This document shows positions 23,490-35,245 of a stretch of DNA of 64,000 bases, one piece after another. The first letter of the stretch is position 1; every line of letters begins with the position of its first letter. The notes beneath the pieces were generated by a model. That model worked only from the letters and a program-made list of their open reading frames with translations. It searched no databases and was not told where the DNA came from. The stretch is from Malania oleifera (lineage: Eukaryota > Streptophyta > Magnoliopsida > Santalales > Ximeniaceae), in assembly GCF_029873635.1 (NCBI RefSeq), contig NC_080417.1:28425682-28489681 (forward strand), given 5' to 3'. Position numbers and translations under genes: made by a program.

Positions 23490-23683
23490 GCTCACATGCC
23501 GTTTTAATGCGCAAACAGCCAAACCCTTGGAACATACTACGGCCCTAGGTGGTGAAGAGCCGACAATGAAACAAACCTTCTCATTATTGTGAGCTCTTAG
23601 TAAAGATCAGTCTGTTATCCCTAAAGTAGCTTTTATCCGTTGAGTGATGACCCTACCATTCGGCACCGTTAGATCTCAACATG
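23490..23683 (-). pseudogene. Plastid-type 23S rRNA fragment (nuclear plastid DNA insertion)
   Basis: The plus strand is the complement of the conserved domain V region of 23S rRNA. Recognisable blocks in order: GCTCACATGCCG, TTTAATGCGC..ACAGCC, AACCCTTGGAACATACTAC, GAAGAGCCGACA, GTGAGCTCTTAG, GATCAGTCTGTTATCCCTA, TTTTATCCGTTGAG, CATTCGGCACCGTTAGATC. The wording fits the plastid gene better than mitochondrial or cytosolic large rRNA. It differs mainly by transitions, as in an old nuclear transfer, and is a fragment of about 190 bp. Confidence 0.83.
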
Positions 23684-24646
23684 CCATATAGGAGATGAAT
23701 CTGTTTGATGAAGTTTAATTTCTCTCTAACTTAGATTTTAATTTTTTATGTGATGACAATTGAATTTGCATCAAAGAAGTGGTCTTGATAAGTATTGGAG
23801 GAATTTAAATTGTCTAGAAAATTTAAGCTAAAAGGGCACTTGGACAAAATATTTGAAAGATCATTTGAAAAATAACTTTGGGGGTGCTATTTAGTATTAT
23901 CACCAAAAATCATAAAAATAAAACTTAGAAATATAAATTAGAAATTAAAAACACAAAATAAAAGTTTAAAACTAGTTTTATATATGGTTTAGGTTTTTGA
24001 AAACTAACAAAAATACTAGAAACGTGATCGAACAAAGATTTATTTCATCCTAGAATCATATAATAATTAAAAGTTTGACAAAAATAAAATATAAAAAATT
24101 ACAAATTGAAAATATTAGATCAAAAATAGAAGTTATTAGAATTCTTTTCTTGCCTTATTATATTTTAAAAATCACTTTTTAGTGTTACAATCTCTTAGTA
24201 TTACTTTAATGTTGGTTCTCTTATCTTCAATTGCATATTTTCTTTTTGTTTAGGGCAGATTTGTGTTATGATATTTTAATTTCTTTTGAAGTTCTTTGAA
24301 TTGTGTTTTTCACTTTAATTTTATTGATTTTTATGTGGTAATTGGCATCATTTTTTTGGTTAACCAATTGACATTAAAGTGTAAAGAGAAAAAATTCTTT
24401 ATAAGAACTAGTCCATAAGTTCATTAAGTATTTTCGAATTTTGATTTAGTTGTGTAATTGAATATTCAAGTTTGTAGATGTTTACAACTTAAAAGTATGT
24501 GAAAAAAATATTTCAAATATAGAGAAAATGATCGCATGAATCTCGAAATTCGAGTGTATATAAAATGATGTTATTAAAATTTAGTGATTTGACACATAAA
24601 ATTATGTTTAGTACATAGCGTGATGCCTTTGCTAGTTATATATAAA
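23684..24646. other. AT-rich intergenic sequence
   Basis: No gene, RNA or element end recognised. Confidence 0.5.
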
Positions 24647-24651
24647 AGTAG

Positions 24652-26720
24652 TGTTAGCTTTGGTGCAATTTAAGAGAAGGGGGGGGGGTGAATTGGTATT
24701 TTTTAAAAATTTGTTTCCTAGGTCAGTCCACTAATCTAGTAACAGTATTACGCAACTTAGGGGCAATCTAAGTGTGTATGAAATTGTAGATATGATATAT
24801 TAATCAAATTCAGTACATGCACTACAATTTAAGTATTTCTCAATAAGATACAATACTGTGTCAATTAGATACGCAGTATATTCAGTAGGAGAATTAAATT
24901 AAGCACAAAAAAGAATATAATGCAGGAAATGTAAATGTGACACCAAATATGATATCGGGGTTCGGCCAATCCTTCCTACGTCCCCGCCTTGGCACACCCG
25001 CACAAGGATTACATTATAGCTCACTTAACGGGTGGAGCAACATCTAAACAATTAGGTCAATTAGCACAGGGCTGACCTTAACCTTTACAAATTCTCCTTG
25101 TGGGGCGGAAAAGACCCTAACAATCCTTATGGGTTGGATTACCGCCCCCTCAGGCCATGCTTGGAATACAACTGATTTCACAATAAAAACAGGATACAAT
25201 GATTATGCTTCTCAATCAAGCAGATTTGTACCAATGATAATCAATCAACCACACATCAACATTATAGGAATTGTAAGTTGAGTGATGTAATTTTATACAA
25301 GCAAATACTCAGTAAAGTATAATCACAAATATGCTCAAGAGTGTTTTAACAAGCTATTTCTTTGAAACATAATATAACAAATCTCAATAATGGATTAGGG
25401 TTTCAAAGATGCTAATCAACACATTCAAACCAACTCAAAATATTTTTCTCAATGAAATAAGCACAAGAGTTGTTTGAAAAAATTATAACTTGTAAAATAT
25501 TTTGCACACAAAAAATATAATTATAAGAATCTTACAATGACAATGCAAAGACCCACAACCTATTGAATTTATCCCAACACTACATTTATCAAATAAAAAT
25601 CTGTAGAAAAACTCTTTGCTTGACTCGCCAAAAATAAATAATAATTAATCAAGCAAGCAATGAGAGTATTAGAAATCTCTAATAAGCACTAGCACAATAA
25701 AGGAACTCTCAAAATGCTAAGGTTTATCAAGAGAATGAAGGTATGAGAGTATTTGAAAGTATTATAGGGAAAATAGGATTTTGAGTTTGAGAGAATTTCT
25801 TACGAATGATTTTTGCTAATCTGTTTCTAATCCACCCAAATGAGGCCCTATATATAGACAAAGGCCAAAATACAACCGTTTAGGACATGTAGGGTATTAT
25901 TAGGAATGTTTTAAAACACATTAGAAAAATTAACCCTGTTTAAAGCATTTTAACCTTGGTAAATAATTTGCAACCCGAGAAGTTTCGGGTGATTGAACTT
26001 TAGTTCGGTCGCCTGAATAGACTCAGCTCAAAAATCCATTTTTAATGGTTTAGGTGCCCAACTTCAATCTCGGTTGGCTGAATAAAAGTCAGAATCTTTC
26101 TATCCATGGTTCAAGTGCTCGGGTCTAAGTTCGATTACCCAAATACAGGTCTTCAGTCGCTCGAGGCTTATTTTGAACTAAAATGTTTGGCAGCCCGAGT
26201 TGGTGAAAAGTGTCCTTTTAAGGGTTTGGTTGCCCGAGGGAGATATGATCATTTTTGGTTCGGTCATCCGAAACTAGGTCAACCTGCTGACTTTCCAGTG
26301 GTTCGAGCGCCCGAGGTGTTTTGAACACCACAGGTTTGGTCGCCCGACCTCTCACATGATTTTTATTTTAAGTCCAGTTTGTCTCAATTTTGATCCCCTG
26401 GTTTGTAAATGATAATGAAGACTTATTTGTGCATAAGTGTTGGGACCTAAAGTCTCACTAAGGTCTACCGATCTTACCATATATCCTATATGTCTGATAT
26501 GCAGATAATTATTATAAGACATTTTTCTCCTAATTACTATTATAGACTCGCATTACATAAATGAATTACAATCATATAAATAGTCTTTAGGGTGTTCATG
26601 CTTTGCTTTCATGTGTCATTACTTGATCTGATAATATAAACCTGCACATACACTTGAAAGTCATTAAATACCAAGAGTATTTGTCATAATCAAAATAAGG
26701 TATGACCCATAAGGTTAACA
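24652..26720 (-). mobile_element. Copia-A solo LTR, minus orientation
   Basis: 2069 bp, TGTTAGCTTTGGTGCAA to AAGGTTAACA on the plus strand (the reverse of TGTTAAC..GCTAACA), with a perfect AGTAG duplication (24647-24651, 26721-26725). On the minus strand it has the array of GGGCGACCGAAC-like motifs (about 25980-26345), a TATATATAG box (complement of 25848-25857), the R/U5 hairpin (24956-24986, CGGGG/CCCCG) and the TTCACCCCCCC end motif near 24690. Open frames such as 26106-26324 lie in the array and are not genes. Confidence 0.93.
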
Positions 26721-26725
26721 AGTAG

Positions 26726-27837
26726 AACAACCGACTCATTTTAATCTCCACATCCTAGTTCTAAATTTTAATAAATTTGAATTAAAAAATTACAAAAACC
26801 AATCAAAAATTGCTTTATATAAATAAATAAATGAATAATATATGTATTATAATGACCAACACAATTTAACATACATACTTAATGGGCTCTTTAAAAAAAA
26901 CCCATACATTAAATATATGGATGGACGCAAAGAAATTACATGCTTTGTTTAGAAGCAATCCTAAATTAGTTAATTTAATTTTTAATCTTCACAATTTCAT
27001 ACATTCTAGAAATATTAATAGATATACTGGGTGTATACACTTGATATATCTAATGATTTCTCTGTACTCTAAGGTATGTGCAAGTGTAATAAATACGTAT
27101 TTACTAATTTATTTAGACATTAAAATTACATGTTCCATTGCTATGGTCTTAGTGCTTTTTCAAAATTATGGACTAAATTTGGATTTGTTCATTTTTGAGT
27201 TTTGAAAAGAAACTTTAAATATGGAACATAATTAATAGGCTCTTTAAAAAACGAAAATACAAATTTTAAATATGCAAGTGGGTTGACACAACATTAATTG
27301 TATGCTTTGTTTAGAAATTATCCTAAATTGGTTGATTTAATCTTTAATCTTTAATCTTGACAATTTCATGTATGCTAGGGTACACACATATGTAATTAAT
27401 ACATATTGACTAATTTATTTATAAATTATTAGTCAAATTCATTGAGCAATTCTAGAATAAGGATAGCAAAAAAAAAAAAAAAAAAAAAAAGAAAGAAAGA
27501 AAGAAAAATTACGCAGTCCATTATTGTGCGGTCTTAGCACTCTTTTAGGATAATAAATTAAAGTTTGGTGCGATTGTCTTATGACTTTTGAATGTAGACT
27601 ATTAAAATGGAAACAAAAATGAGTTACTTAAAATTGTTACAAAAATTATTTGCCTCCTTTGATAAATGAGTTATTATAAAGAAAATGCAAATTTTTTGTG
27701 TTTGATAAAAATATATTGAAATGCTTAAAATTATTTAAAATTTCTAGAATGGATATGTATCTCCACAAAATATAATTAATGCATTGATAATTTTTTAAAT
27801 TTGCAAAAATTAAGGTTAAAATAATTTGTTGGAAAAC
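26726..27837. repeat. AT-rich region with a direct duplication
   Basis: A block at about 26881-27130 (AATGGGCTCTTTAAAAAA.., CATGCTTTGTTTAGAA, CTAAATT..GTT..TTTAATCTT, CAATTTCAT) is repeated in diverged form at about 27237-27440 (AATAGGCTCTTTAAAAAA.., TATGCTTTGTTTAGAA). A poly-A run with GAAA repeats follows at 27470-27505. The open frame 26882-27205 lies in one copy, is not conserved in the other, and has no domain. Confidence 0.6.
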
Positions 27838-27842
27838 CTACC

Positions 27843-29884
27843 TGTTGGCCTAACATGGTTTACTAATCTTATTTTGATGATAGCAAATCAAAGGTAATTT
27901 AACATGTTTTGGTGAAAGTGATGATACTTCAGGAATCAGGTTTTAAAATTCAAATTCAAGTAATCATGAAACTCATTGCAAGACTACATGAAAAGAAAAT
28001 GAAAGTTTAAAGGACATGAAAGCATGAATTCCAAAGATGATTTGATGAAAGTTTAGATAATTGAAACTTAAAAGCAAGATGGACTCAACAAATGACAAGC
28101 ATGAAGACTGCAAGCTTAGAATATGTTTAAGTCTTAAGAGAGTCTTTATGTAAGTATTTCATTCAAATGATGATATGGTTGGATTTGAGGCTAATTAGGA
28201 AAATCATTGACTTAGAGACCATATTTTGAAAAACCTCGAAAAATATTTTTCAAAAGTCATTAAATTACTTTGGGGAATATAAAAGAGCAAAAAGATTTTG
28301 GAAAAAAAAATGGGGAAAAAAAACAACAATTTTGTCTATCCAGGCGCCTGACTGTGATGGCCCAAGCGATTGATATGTACACAAAATGAATTTGGGAAAA
28401 CCCAAGAAGGCCTAGGCGACTGACTCTTGACAGCCCAGTCGACTAATACCTTACTGCCTTTGAATTTTCTATGTGTTAAACTATCTAGGTGATTGACCCT
28501 TCGTAACCCAGTCGACTGACCCTTCGTAACCCAATCGACTGACTCTTCGAAAATTCAAAATTTAAAGTTAACGGGAAGTTTCCAAAATTGAGTTTTTAAA
28601 AATGTATTCGTTATGAAAACTTGGGAAACACTCCAAGTCACTTAGGAAACACAAAATTAACCTTTTTATATCTATAAATACCCCATAAGACAAAGTCATT
28701 GAATATTCCAAACAATACACAACAATCAAAGTTTTCTTGCTTACAATCCTTTCAAAGCTCTCTTACTCACATACTTGCTGAAGTTCTCTACTGAGTTTTT
28801 TTGTGAAATTCTCACAAATATCTGAGCGTATACTGAATTCTTTCCATCAAGAAAGAAGCTCACGGTGATATACTTCTAAAACTTCAAATTCTCTCTATTG
28901 TTATTTTGAATTGAAGTATATAGTTGTGCTTTATTGTTGTACTAATCAGCTTTTGTAGAGAGTGTCTTTGTACACCAAATTTGTTTTTGTTTTTGTAGAT
29001 GGTTCAGGTTTTTGAATCGTTGTTGGACCGAGCGTAGGGTATCTCTTGGAGAGGAGGACTCTATCCTATTAAAGGAGAGATTGTAAAGGTTGATTCTACT
29101 TGTAAAGGAGTGTGTAAGGTTGCTCCTACCCGTAAATGAGTGGAATAGTGAATCCTTGGGTGTGTTGCCTATGGCGAGGACATAGGCGGGGATAGCTGAA
29201 CCTCGTAAAATATTGGTGTTAATCTCTTCCCTACTTTCTTTAATTTTCTGCACATATATATACCGCGTGATTGTAAATTTAATATTTTACAAATCTATAA
29301 ACTACGTGGATTGATTATTGTTGAAAATTAATTTGACTTTGGGACTGCAGAAATCGAAAGGGAGTACATTGGTTGATCAATACATATTGAGGAAACCGTA
29401 AGAGAGTTTGTTGATTGGTTAACACCCAAGACTTATTAATTCATTAAATAGCGAAACTCTTTAATATTGACAGTGCTTTGTTTAAATTCTGAGTTTTGGA
29501 AGTTTGGTTGGATTTTCTATCTTAAATCATATTGAGTAATCAAGCTTATATTGTTGATTGGATTGACATACTTAAAAAGCTGAATCTTGGAAGCAATTGC
29601 AGAAATTGTTATATTGTTTCATATTGTGAAACTTATCTTGGTTGATTGAATCAGGTTAATTGGGCGTTGGTTTAAATTTTTAGAAGAAGTACTCAAATTG
29701 GAATTCTCATTCATAAAGGTTTATAACTAAATTAATTTTCCTCTGAACTTGTGATTATAAATCAACTTTGCATGTATGATTGCTGAAACCAAAAAGAGTC
29801 GAGAAAGAACTAATTAAAGAGGGTATAAAGAAAATTTTAAAATCCCAATTCAACTCCCCTCTTGGGAGTGCACCTTTCTTTTCA
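27843..29884 (+). mobile_element. Copia-B solo LTR
   Basis: 2042 bp, TGTTGGCCTAACATGG to ACCTTTCTTTTCA, flanked by CTACC (27838-27842) and TTACC (29885-29889), one mismatch. In order: an array of CAGGCGCCTGAC/CCAGTCGACTGACC-like motifs (about 28340-28555), a TATAAATA box (28673-28680), the R/U5 hairpin (29175-29205, CGAGG/CCTCG), and TTCAACTCCCCTCTTGGGA near 29848. Confidence 0.9.
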
Positions 29885-30604
29885 TTACCTTTTAATTTTC
29901 AAAAGTTTCAAATAGGTAACGTTTAAAAACTTCTAAAAAAAAAATTAAAAGTTAAAATTTTCAAAACTACACAAATTATTTACTAAACAAATTATTTCCA
30001 GCTAGTGATTTTTATAAAGAGAAATTAATATTGCAAAAAGGAAACAAACTCACCCTAACCAGGAATTCCCAAGTAAGGTTTGGGCATAGGAAATAGGAAC
30101 ACTTAGGTGTGCAAAGAACGTTGAACTCCCTCCATTTGAGCAATCATCTTCTATTTTCTCCAACAAAAATTCCCAAACACTATGTTTTTGAAATCTTTAA
30201 CCACCATGGTCATGGCTTGGAGAGCCAAGGACAAAGAATCATGATGTGGCTCCAAGTTCTTTGATTGGTCTTCTAAATTGCTACAAATTGAAATGGTTGT
30301 TGTAGAATCACGAGTTCTCAACAAAGAGATTGTGAAGGATCGGATGTTTATGATTCACATAATTTTTAACTAGATGATAGAGAGAAACTTCAGGGAAAGA
30401 GGAGTTAATATTCAAGATTTGTCATTGCATATTCTAATCTAGATATCATTGTAACTCTTTATTTTTCATGTGAACAAAAGTATATTACATAGATGCCCTT
30501 CAAGAGTGGCTTAAGTGGTAAACTCAAGACTCTTTTGATTAACATGTTAGGATTCAAGTTTTGAAGGTTACGACTTTCTATTTGAAATTGCACCGTTTGT
30601 CGTC
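29885..30604. other. Intergenic sequence with a possible tRNA-derived SINE fragment
   Basis: No gene. At about 30497-30565 there is TGGCTTAAGTGG, resembling a pol III A box, followed about 40 bp later by GGATTCAAGTT, resembling a B box (GGTTCAAATCC type). This is the layout of a tRNA-derived SINE head. No cloverleaf, poly-A tail or target-site duplication was found. Confidence 0.3.
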
Positions 30605-30889
30605 TGTGACATCCTTCCCTATTCCGATCTCCCACGGTAAGTCCCCTCTGTAAACCCCGGCTGTGAGTTTCCTACACACGACCAACCACACACACACACA
30701 TACATAGAACACACACACACACAGACATGCAATTTTATTTTATTTTTATTTTATTCCTTTTTTCTATTTCTTTTCTGGTTTTGGTTTGTTGATATCTAAT
30801 ATTTGGGTTTTTGTTTTTTGTTTTTGTTTATGCAGGTATGTTTAGTATTTAATGTTTGGGGTTTTATTCTTATAATGCCGTATCTATTG

Positions 30890-30928
<39 letters not shown>

Positions 30929-31202
30929 TTTTTAGTTTACACATTAAAGTGTTAATATAATGGTTGTGGAATTTTACTATTTTACATTTAAGTATCCATG
31001 TTTATTCTTTGGTTGTCATTGTACTTATTAAACTATTCTAGGGTTTTCTTTGTCATATTATAGGTTTAACATTTAGAGTATTTGTCATCATGGTATGTAT
31101 TTAGGGTTTTTGTTATTATTGTATGTCTAATATGTATTTTTAGGGTGTGGTTGTTATTCAGGTAATGTTCATATCGTAAGATTTTATCACGATAGTATTT
31201 AC

Positions 31203-31236
<34 letters not shown>

Positions 31237-31283
31237 TTTTTTTTTTTTTTGTATTTGATTCGGGCAAAAATGAGGTGTCTACA
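30605..31283 (+). mobile_element. LTR-like block, Tat/Ogre-type ends
   Basis: Begins TGTGACATCCTTCCC and ends GCAAAAATGAGGTGTCTACA, with a CA-rich run (30688-30723), (TA)n (30893-30926) and (TAA)n (31204-31235) inside. The end matches that at 3097-3116. Its flanks (TCGTC and GAAAT) do not form a duplication, so it may be truncated or the 5' edge may be misplaced. Confidence 0.45.
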
Positions 31284-31439
31284 GAAATAATACATTAGTA
31301 TTTAATTGGAGAAAGGGCAGGTAGAGGGGTGAGTCCATTATCTTAGTGAACTAGTTGAGTATTCAAAAGGCTTTGACCACTGTCGATAGCCATTTTGACT
31401 GAATTCCTAAAACGGAAATTGGCAAGTCCTTATGCATTT

Positions 31440-31826
31440 TCCTACTTTGTACCTTTTAACTTTTCTGCTTTGCTTTTGTAATTTTTGACTATATCGGGTG
31501 ATTTAGGATGGTAAAAAATGGTAAGATAGAGTTTGACAACGATTTTGATCTTGTGCATGCAATTGGAAATAAAATCTTTATCATTTTGGATATTTTTATT
31601 CTTTTCTGCCAATTTTAACTGCATTGAGTTCTTCGAAGTAGTCTAAAATGGTAAGAAGAGGTATGATAGTGATTTTGATTTTGACTTCAAGCACACAAAT
31701 CAAGATAAAATCTTTATTATTTTTCAATTTTTCTACCTTCTTTATGCCAAATCTGACCATTAAATGATATGAAGAAGTCTGAAATGGTAAGAAGAGGTTT
31801 GATTGTAATTTTGACTTTGAACACGT
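31440..31826. repeat. Tandem repeat of about 136 bp, nearly three units
   Basis: AAAATGGTAAGAAGAGG-type blocks start near 31516, 31646 and 31782, and ATAAAATCTTTAT blocks near 31569 and 31705. The array continues after the retrotransposon at 41004-41066, so the element at 31827-41003 landed inside it. Confidence 0.75.
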
Positions 31827-33754
31827 TGTTGACTCTATGAGTCTGATCCTGTTTTGATTATGACAAAACCAATGTTTCTTACCTGTGCACTGAGCTTCTT
31901 GAACAGGTTTATCCTTAGCATGCACTGTTGGTAGAAACTTAAGCAAGCCATACGGACTATGAAGATCAAGCTCTATTTATGGCATTTGAAGAATCGAAAG
32001 AATGAACCCCTATTTTTCTATTATATTTTTAATAGTAAATATAGGAAAAGGTCGGTAATAATCTCTGCATGTCATGCATATTGGCTAATTGTAAGCTCAT
32101 AGACCGTAGAGAGACCTTAGGTCCCTACACATGCATAAATAGTCCCCATTATCACTTGCACTATCAGGGGATTGAATTGAAAAGAATTGGACTAAAATAG
32201 GCAAATTTGTGAGACGTTGGGCAATCGAACCAGCTGTGTTAAAAAATCATTGGGCGCCTGAATCGTGGACAAGTCAACATGTTGACTTGGTTTCGGGTGA
32301 CCGAACAAAATGAATGCATCGTCCACGGGCAACCGAACTGTTGAGGTGACCGTTCCCACCAACTTAGCCAATCATACTTTACGTTCAAAATGGCTCTGGG
32401 TGACCAAACACATGAGTTCGGTTAACCGAAAAATAGACCGGACGGCCGAAACGTAGACAAAATGATTTTCGCCTTGGTTTAGCCAATTGAACATACACTC
32501 GGGCACTCGAACGTCCAAAAGAGACTTTTTCTACTGAGTCTATTCGAGCGACCGAATCAAGGTTCAACCACCCGAAAACTCTCGGGTTGCTTATTTTTTT
32601 ACCGAGATTAAAATGCTTAAATAGGGTTAAAATTTCTAAATTATTTTAAAATAATTGTAATTATGACCCCTATGAGTTATATTTTGGCCAACTTCTATAT
32701 ATAGGGCCTCATTTGTGTTGATTAGCTTGAGATTAGTGAAATCATTAGCAAAAATCCTCTCAAACCTAAAAAGCTTATTTTGCCCAATCTTCTTTAAATA
32801 CTCTCATACATTCATTCCTTTGATTAATCCTAGCATTGTGAGAGTTCTTATTGAGCTTATTGCTTTGATATAGATTGCTTAACACTCTCATTAGACTGGT
32901 TGCTGATTATTTGATTTTTGAGAGTTAAGCAAGAGTATTTCCCACAGATTTAATTTGATAAATCTTGTGTTTGGGAAAACTCATTAGCTTGTGGATCTTG
33001 GCATTGTTATTGCAAGATTTCTATAGCTATATTTTTGGTGTGCAAAATATTTTACAAGTTATATTTTTTTAAACAACTCTTGTGCTTATTTCATTTAAGG
33101 ATAATTTTTTTGAGTTGATTTGAATATTGTTTGCAGCATCTTTGAAACCTAATCTAGCATTGAGATTTGATATATCTACTTTCAAAGAAATAGCTTGTTA
33201 GAACACTCTTGAGCATATTTATGATTATATCTTGTTGAGTGTTGCTTGCACAAAAATCACATCACATAGCTTACAATTACCTATACAGTTGAAGTGTGGT
33301 TGGTTGATTTCATTTGGTACATATCTGCTTTGTTAGACCAAATTGTTAAAGGTCTTTCATTCCTACTATGTTTTGATGTTATCAACCCATTAGTTGCTCT
33401 CAAGGTCACTAACGTTTCTCTAAGATATGTTTCAGGTATACAAAATGACATCTGAACCAACAAGCAGTCAAAACAACTCATGTCATGACCAAAAGTACAA
33501 GTCTCTCAAAGCATTCATGAACAATACAACAAATGTACAAAAGTCATCTGAAAAATGAGTGTGTAAAATAAGAGAGATATTATCTTGTAAATATCTTGTA
33601 CATAAAGTGAAACTCAATACTAAGAGCAAGAAAGGGGCATATCACACACGCACAACAAAATACTAGTAAAGTCATTTTTAAGTATATAAAGAAACCCCCA
33701 AATGAACAATAACCTTCTTAGAAACTTAAAAGGACAAAAATTTAAGAAGGAGGA

Positions 33755-34062
33755 TCTCGTCGACGAACACAGGGCTTCGTCAACAAGCTTAGTACAAACT
33801 TCGTCGACGAACACAGGGTTCTTGTCGACAAAAAGATACCGAGGGGCATCTAAATTCAGAACCACAGCTCGTCGACGAACACAGGACGTCGTCGACGAAT
33901 TACATGAAGGACTCGTCGACGAACACAGGGTCTCGTTGACGAATATATACCAAGAAGTACCTAAATTCAAAACCAACAACTCGTCGATGAACATAGGGCT
34001 TCGTCGATGAAATTGATGAAGAGCTTGTCGACAAACATAGGGTTTCGTTGACGAACATCGGG
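33755..34062. repeat. TCGTCGACGA palindrome array in a copia LTR
   Basis: About a dozen TCGTCGACGA palindromes or one-step CpG-decay variants, many followed by ACACAGGG and then TTCGTCGACGA. The array ends about 100 bp upstream of the TATA box. The same motif fills the arrays of the gypsy LTRs in this window. Confidence 0.88.
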
Positions 34063-34538
34063 CAGCAGCGAACATTGAATGCTGCGAATGGCTATTTTTG
34101 AATCTTGTCTTACATTCATAAATGCCCAACGGCTCTCCAGCGTTGCCCTCGCCCATTTAATGTATAAATAGGAGTAAAAGGCATTTTACTTAATACCTAG
34201 AGAAATCATATTGAAAGAAGAACATTCATTGGTGTTGTCATCTCTATGGTTTACTCACAAACTCACTTCCCCTCTTCTTGCTACTCTTAGTATTGCATTC
34301 ACTTTATTGACAGAGGATCTTGAGTAAGGATTTTATTGGTTTAACTACCTCAAGGGAGTATTCAAGCTTACTTTTAATCTTCATCTACCTTTTTGTAAAC
34401 AAAGCCTCTTTGTGGGTTGTCTTTGGGTGTCTCTAAGTGAGCACCTTGTTGAAGCTCTTTGTGAGCTGGTGTGTATTGGCTTCTCCGCCCGAAGGAGGAT
34501 TTTAGTGGATTTTGGGAATCCTTGAGTTGGTCTCAAGG

Positions 34539-34567
34539 CGTGGACATAGGCGGGGTGCCAAACCACG
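34539..34567 (+). promoter_or_regulatory. Conserved copia R/U5 hairpin
   Basis: CGTGG, ACATA, GGC, a 5-nt loop, GCC, AAA, CCACG. Both stems pair perfectly, with T-A at the middle position where other copies have A-T or G-C. Confidence 0.65.
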
Positions 34568-35195
34568 TAAATATCAATGTGTTAAGCTTTTCTTCTTTCT
34601 TATCTCATTTATATTGTTATTGTGATATGTTACATTTCCTTTTACACAACAATTTTATGCACTTGCTCTTGGTAAGATTTCTGTGTTTGTAGAAAGTAAT
34701 CACATCACGGAAGAAAGTCTATTCACCCCCCCTCTAGACATACTACCAGGCCAACATGCTTGATTGAGAAGCATAATCACTGTACCCTATTTGTATTGTG
34801 AAAATACTGTTGTATTCTAGGCGTGGCCTGAGGGGGTGATAATCCAGCACGGGATGGATTGTTAGGTTGAGGTCAGCCCCGCTAATTGATTTGGTGTATT
34901 AACTACTGTTCCACCCGTTAAGTGAGCTTATAGTGTAATCCTTATGCAGGTGTGCCAAGGCGGGGACATAGGCAGTATTGGCCAAACCCCAATAACATAT
35001 CTGGTGTTAGTTTATTTTTAGCATTTTATTTTTTACACTTGTATGTTTATGTTTATTCGTTGAATATCTGTTTGGGTTTGAAATTGCCTAGATTGACCAT
35101 AGGGTTGTGATACTGCTGCTAATTATTTGACCTAGGGAAGAAATTTTTAGAATACTAATTCACCCCCCTCTTGGGATTACACCAAAGCTAACAAT

Positions 35196-35206
35196 TGGTA
35201 TCAGAG
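35196..35206 (+). other. Primer-binding site (initiator tRNA-Met)
   Basis: TGGTATCAGAG starts two bases after the 5' LTR end; it is the standard plant complement of the 3' end of initiator tRNA-Met. Confidence 0.9.
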
Positions 35207-35245
35207 TCTCATCACTTAGACTTAAACGTTATTTTGTAAAAGATC

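Larger units (their letters stand above)
33331..34756 (+). mobile_element. Copia-C solo LTR nested in the 5' LTR
   Basis: 1426 bp, TGTTAGACCAAATTG to CCAGGCCAACA, with a perfect TGCTT duplication (33326-33330, 34757-34761). Comparison with the 3' LTR around 40560 shows the host LTR reads through once it is excised. It contains a TCGTCGACGA array (33755-34062), a TATAAATAGG box (34163-34172), the R/U5 hairpin (34539-34567, CGTGG/CCACG) and TTCACCCCCCCTCTAGAC near 34720. A minus-strand open frame at 33620-34156 is an artefact of the CpG-rich array. Confidence 0.94.
31827..35193 (+). mobile_element. 5' LTR of the Copia-A element (interrupted)
   Basis: TGTTGACTCTATGAGTC to CAAAGCTAACA, about 1.94 kb without the nested LTR. 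GGGCGACCGAAC-like array at about 32215-32580, TATATATAG box at 32696-32704, and TTCACCCCCCTCTTGGGA near 35160. The R/U5 hairpin lies at 34961-34991, after the insertion. Confidence 0.93.

Noticed and set aside
26882-27205. 107-residue open frame
   Set aside because: AT-rich, in a duplicated block whose second copy does not preserve it; no domain.
30600-31288. Intact solo LTR
   Set aside because: Ends look LTR-like but flanks TCGTC and GAAAT do not match; reported only as an LTR-like block.
33620-34156. 178-residue minus-strand open frame (and one of 102 residues on the plus strand)
   Set aside because: Both lie over the TCGTCGACGA array of a solo LTR. The CpG-rich palindrome lacks stops in several frames on both strands, and no domain is present.
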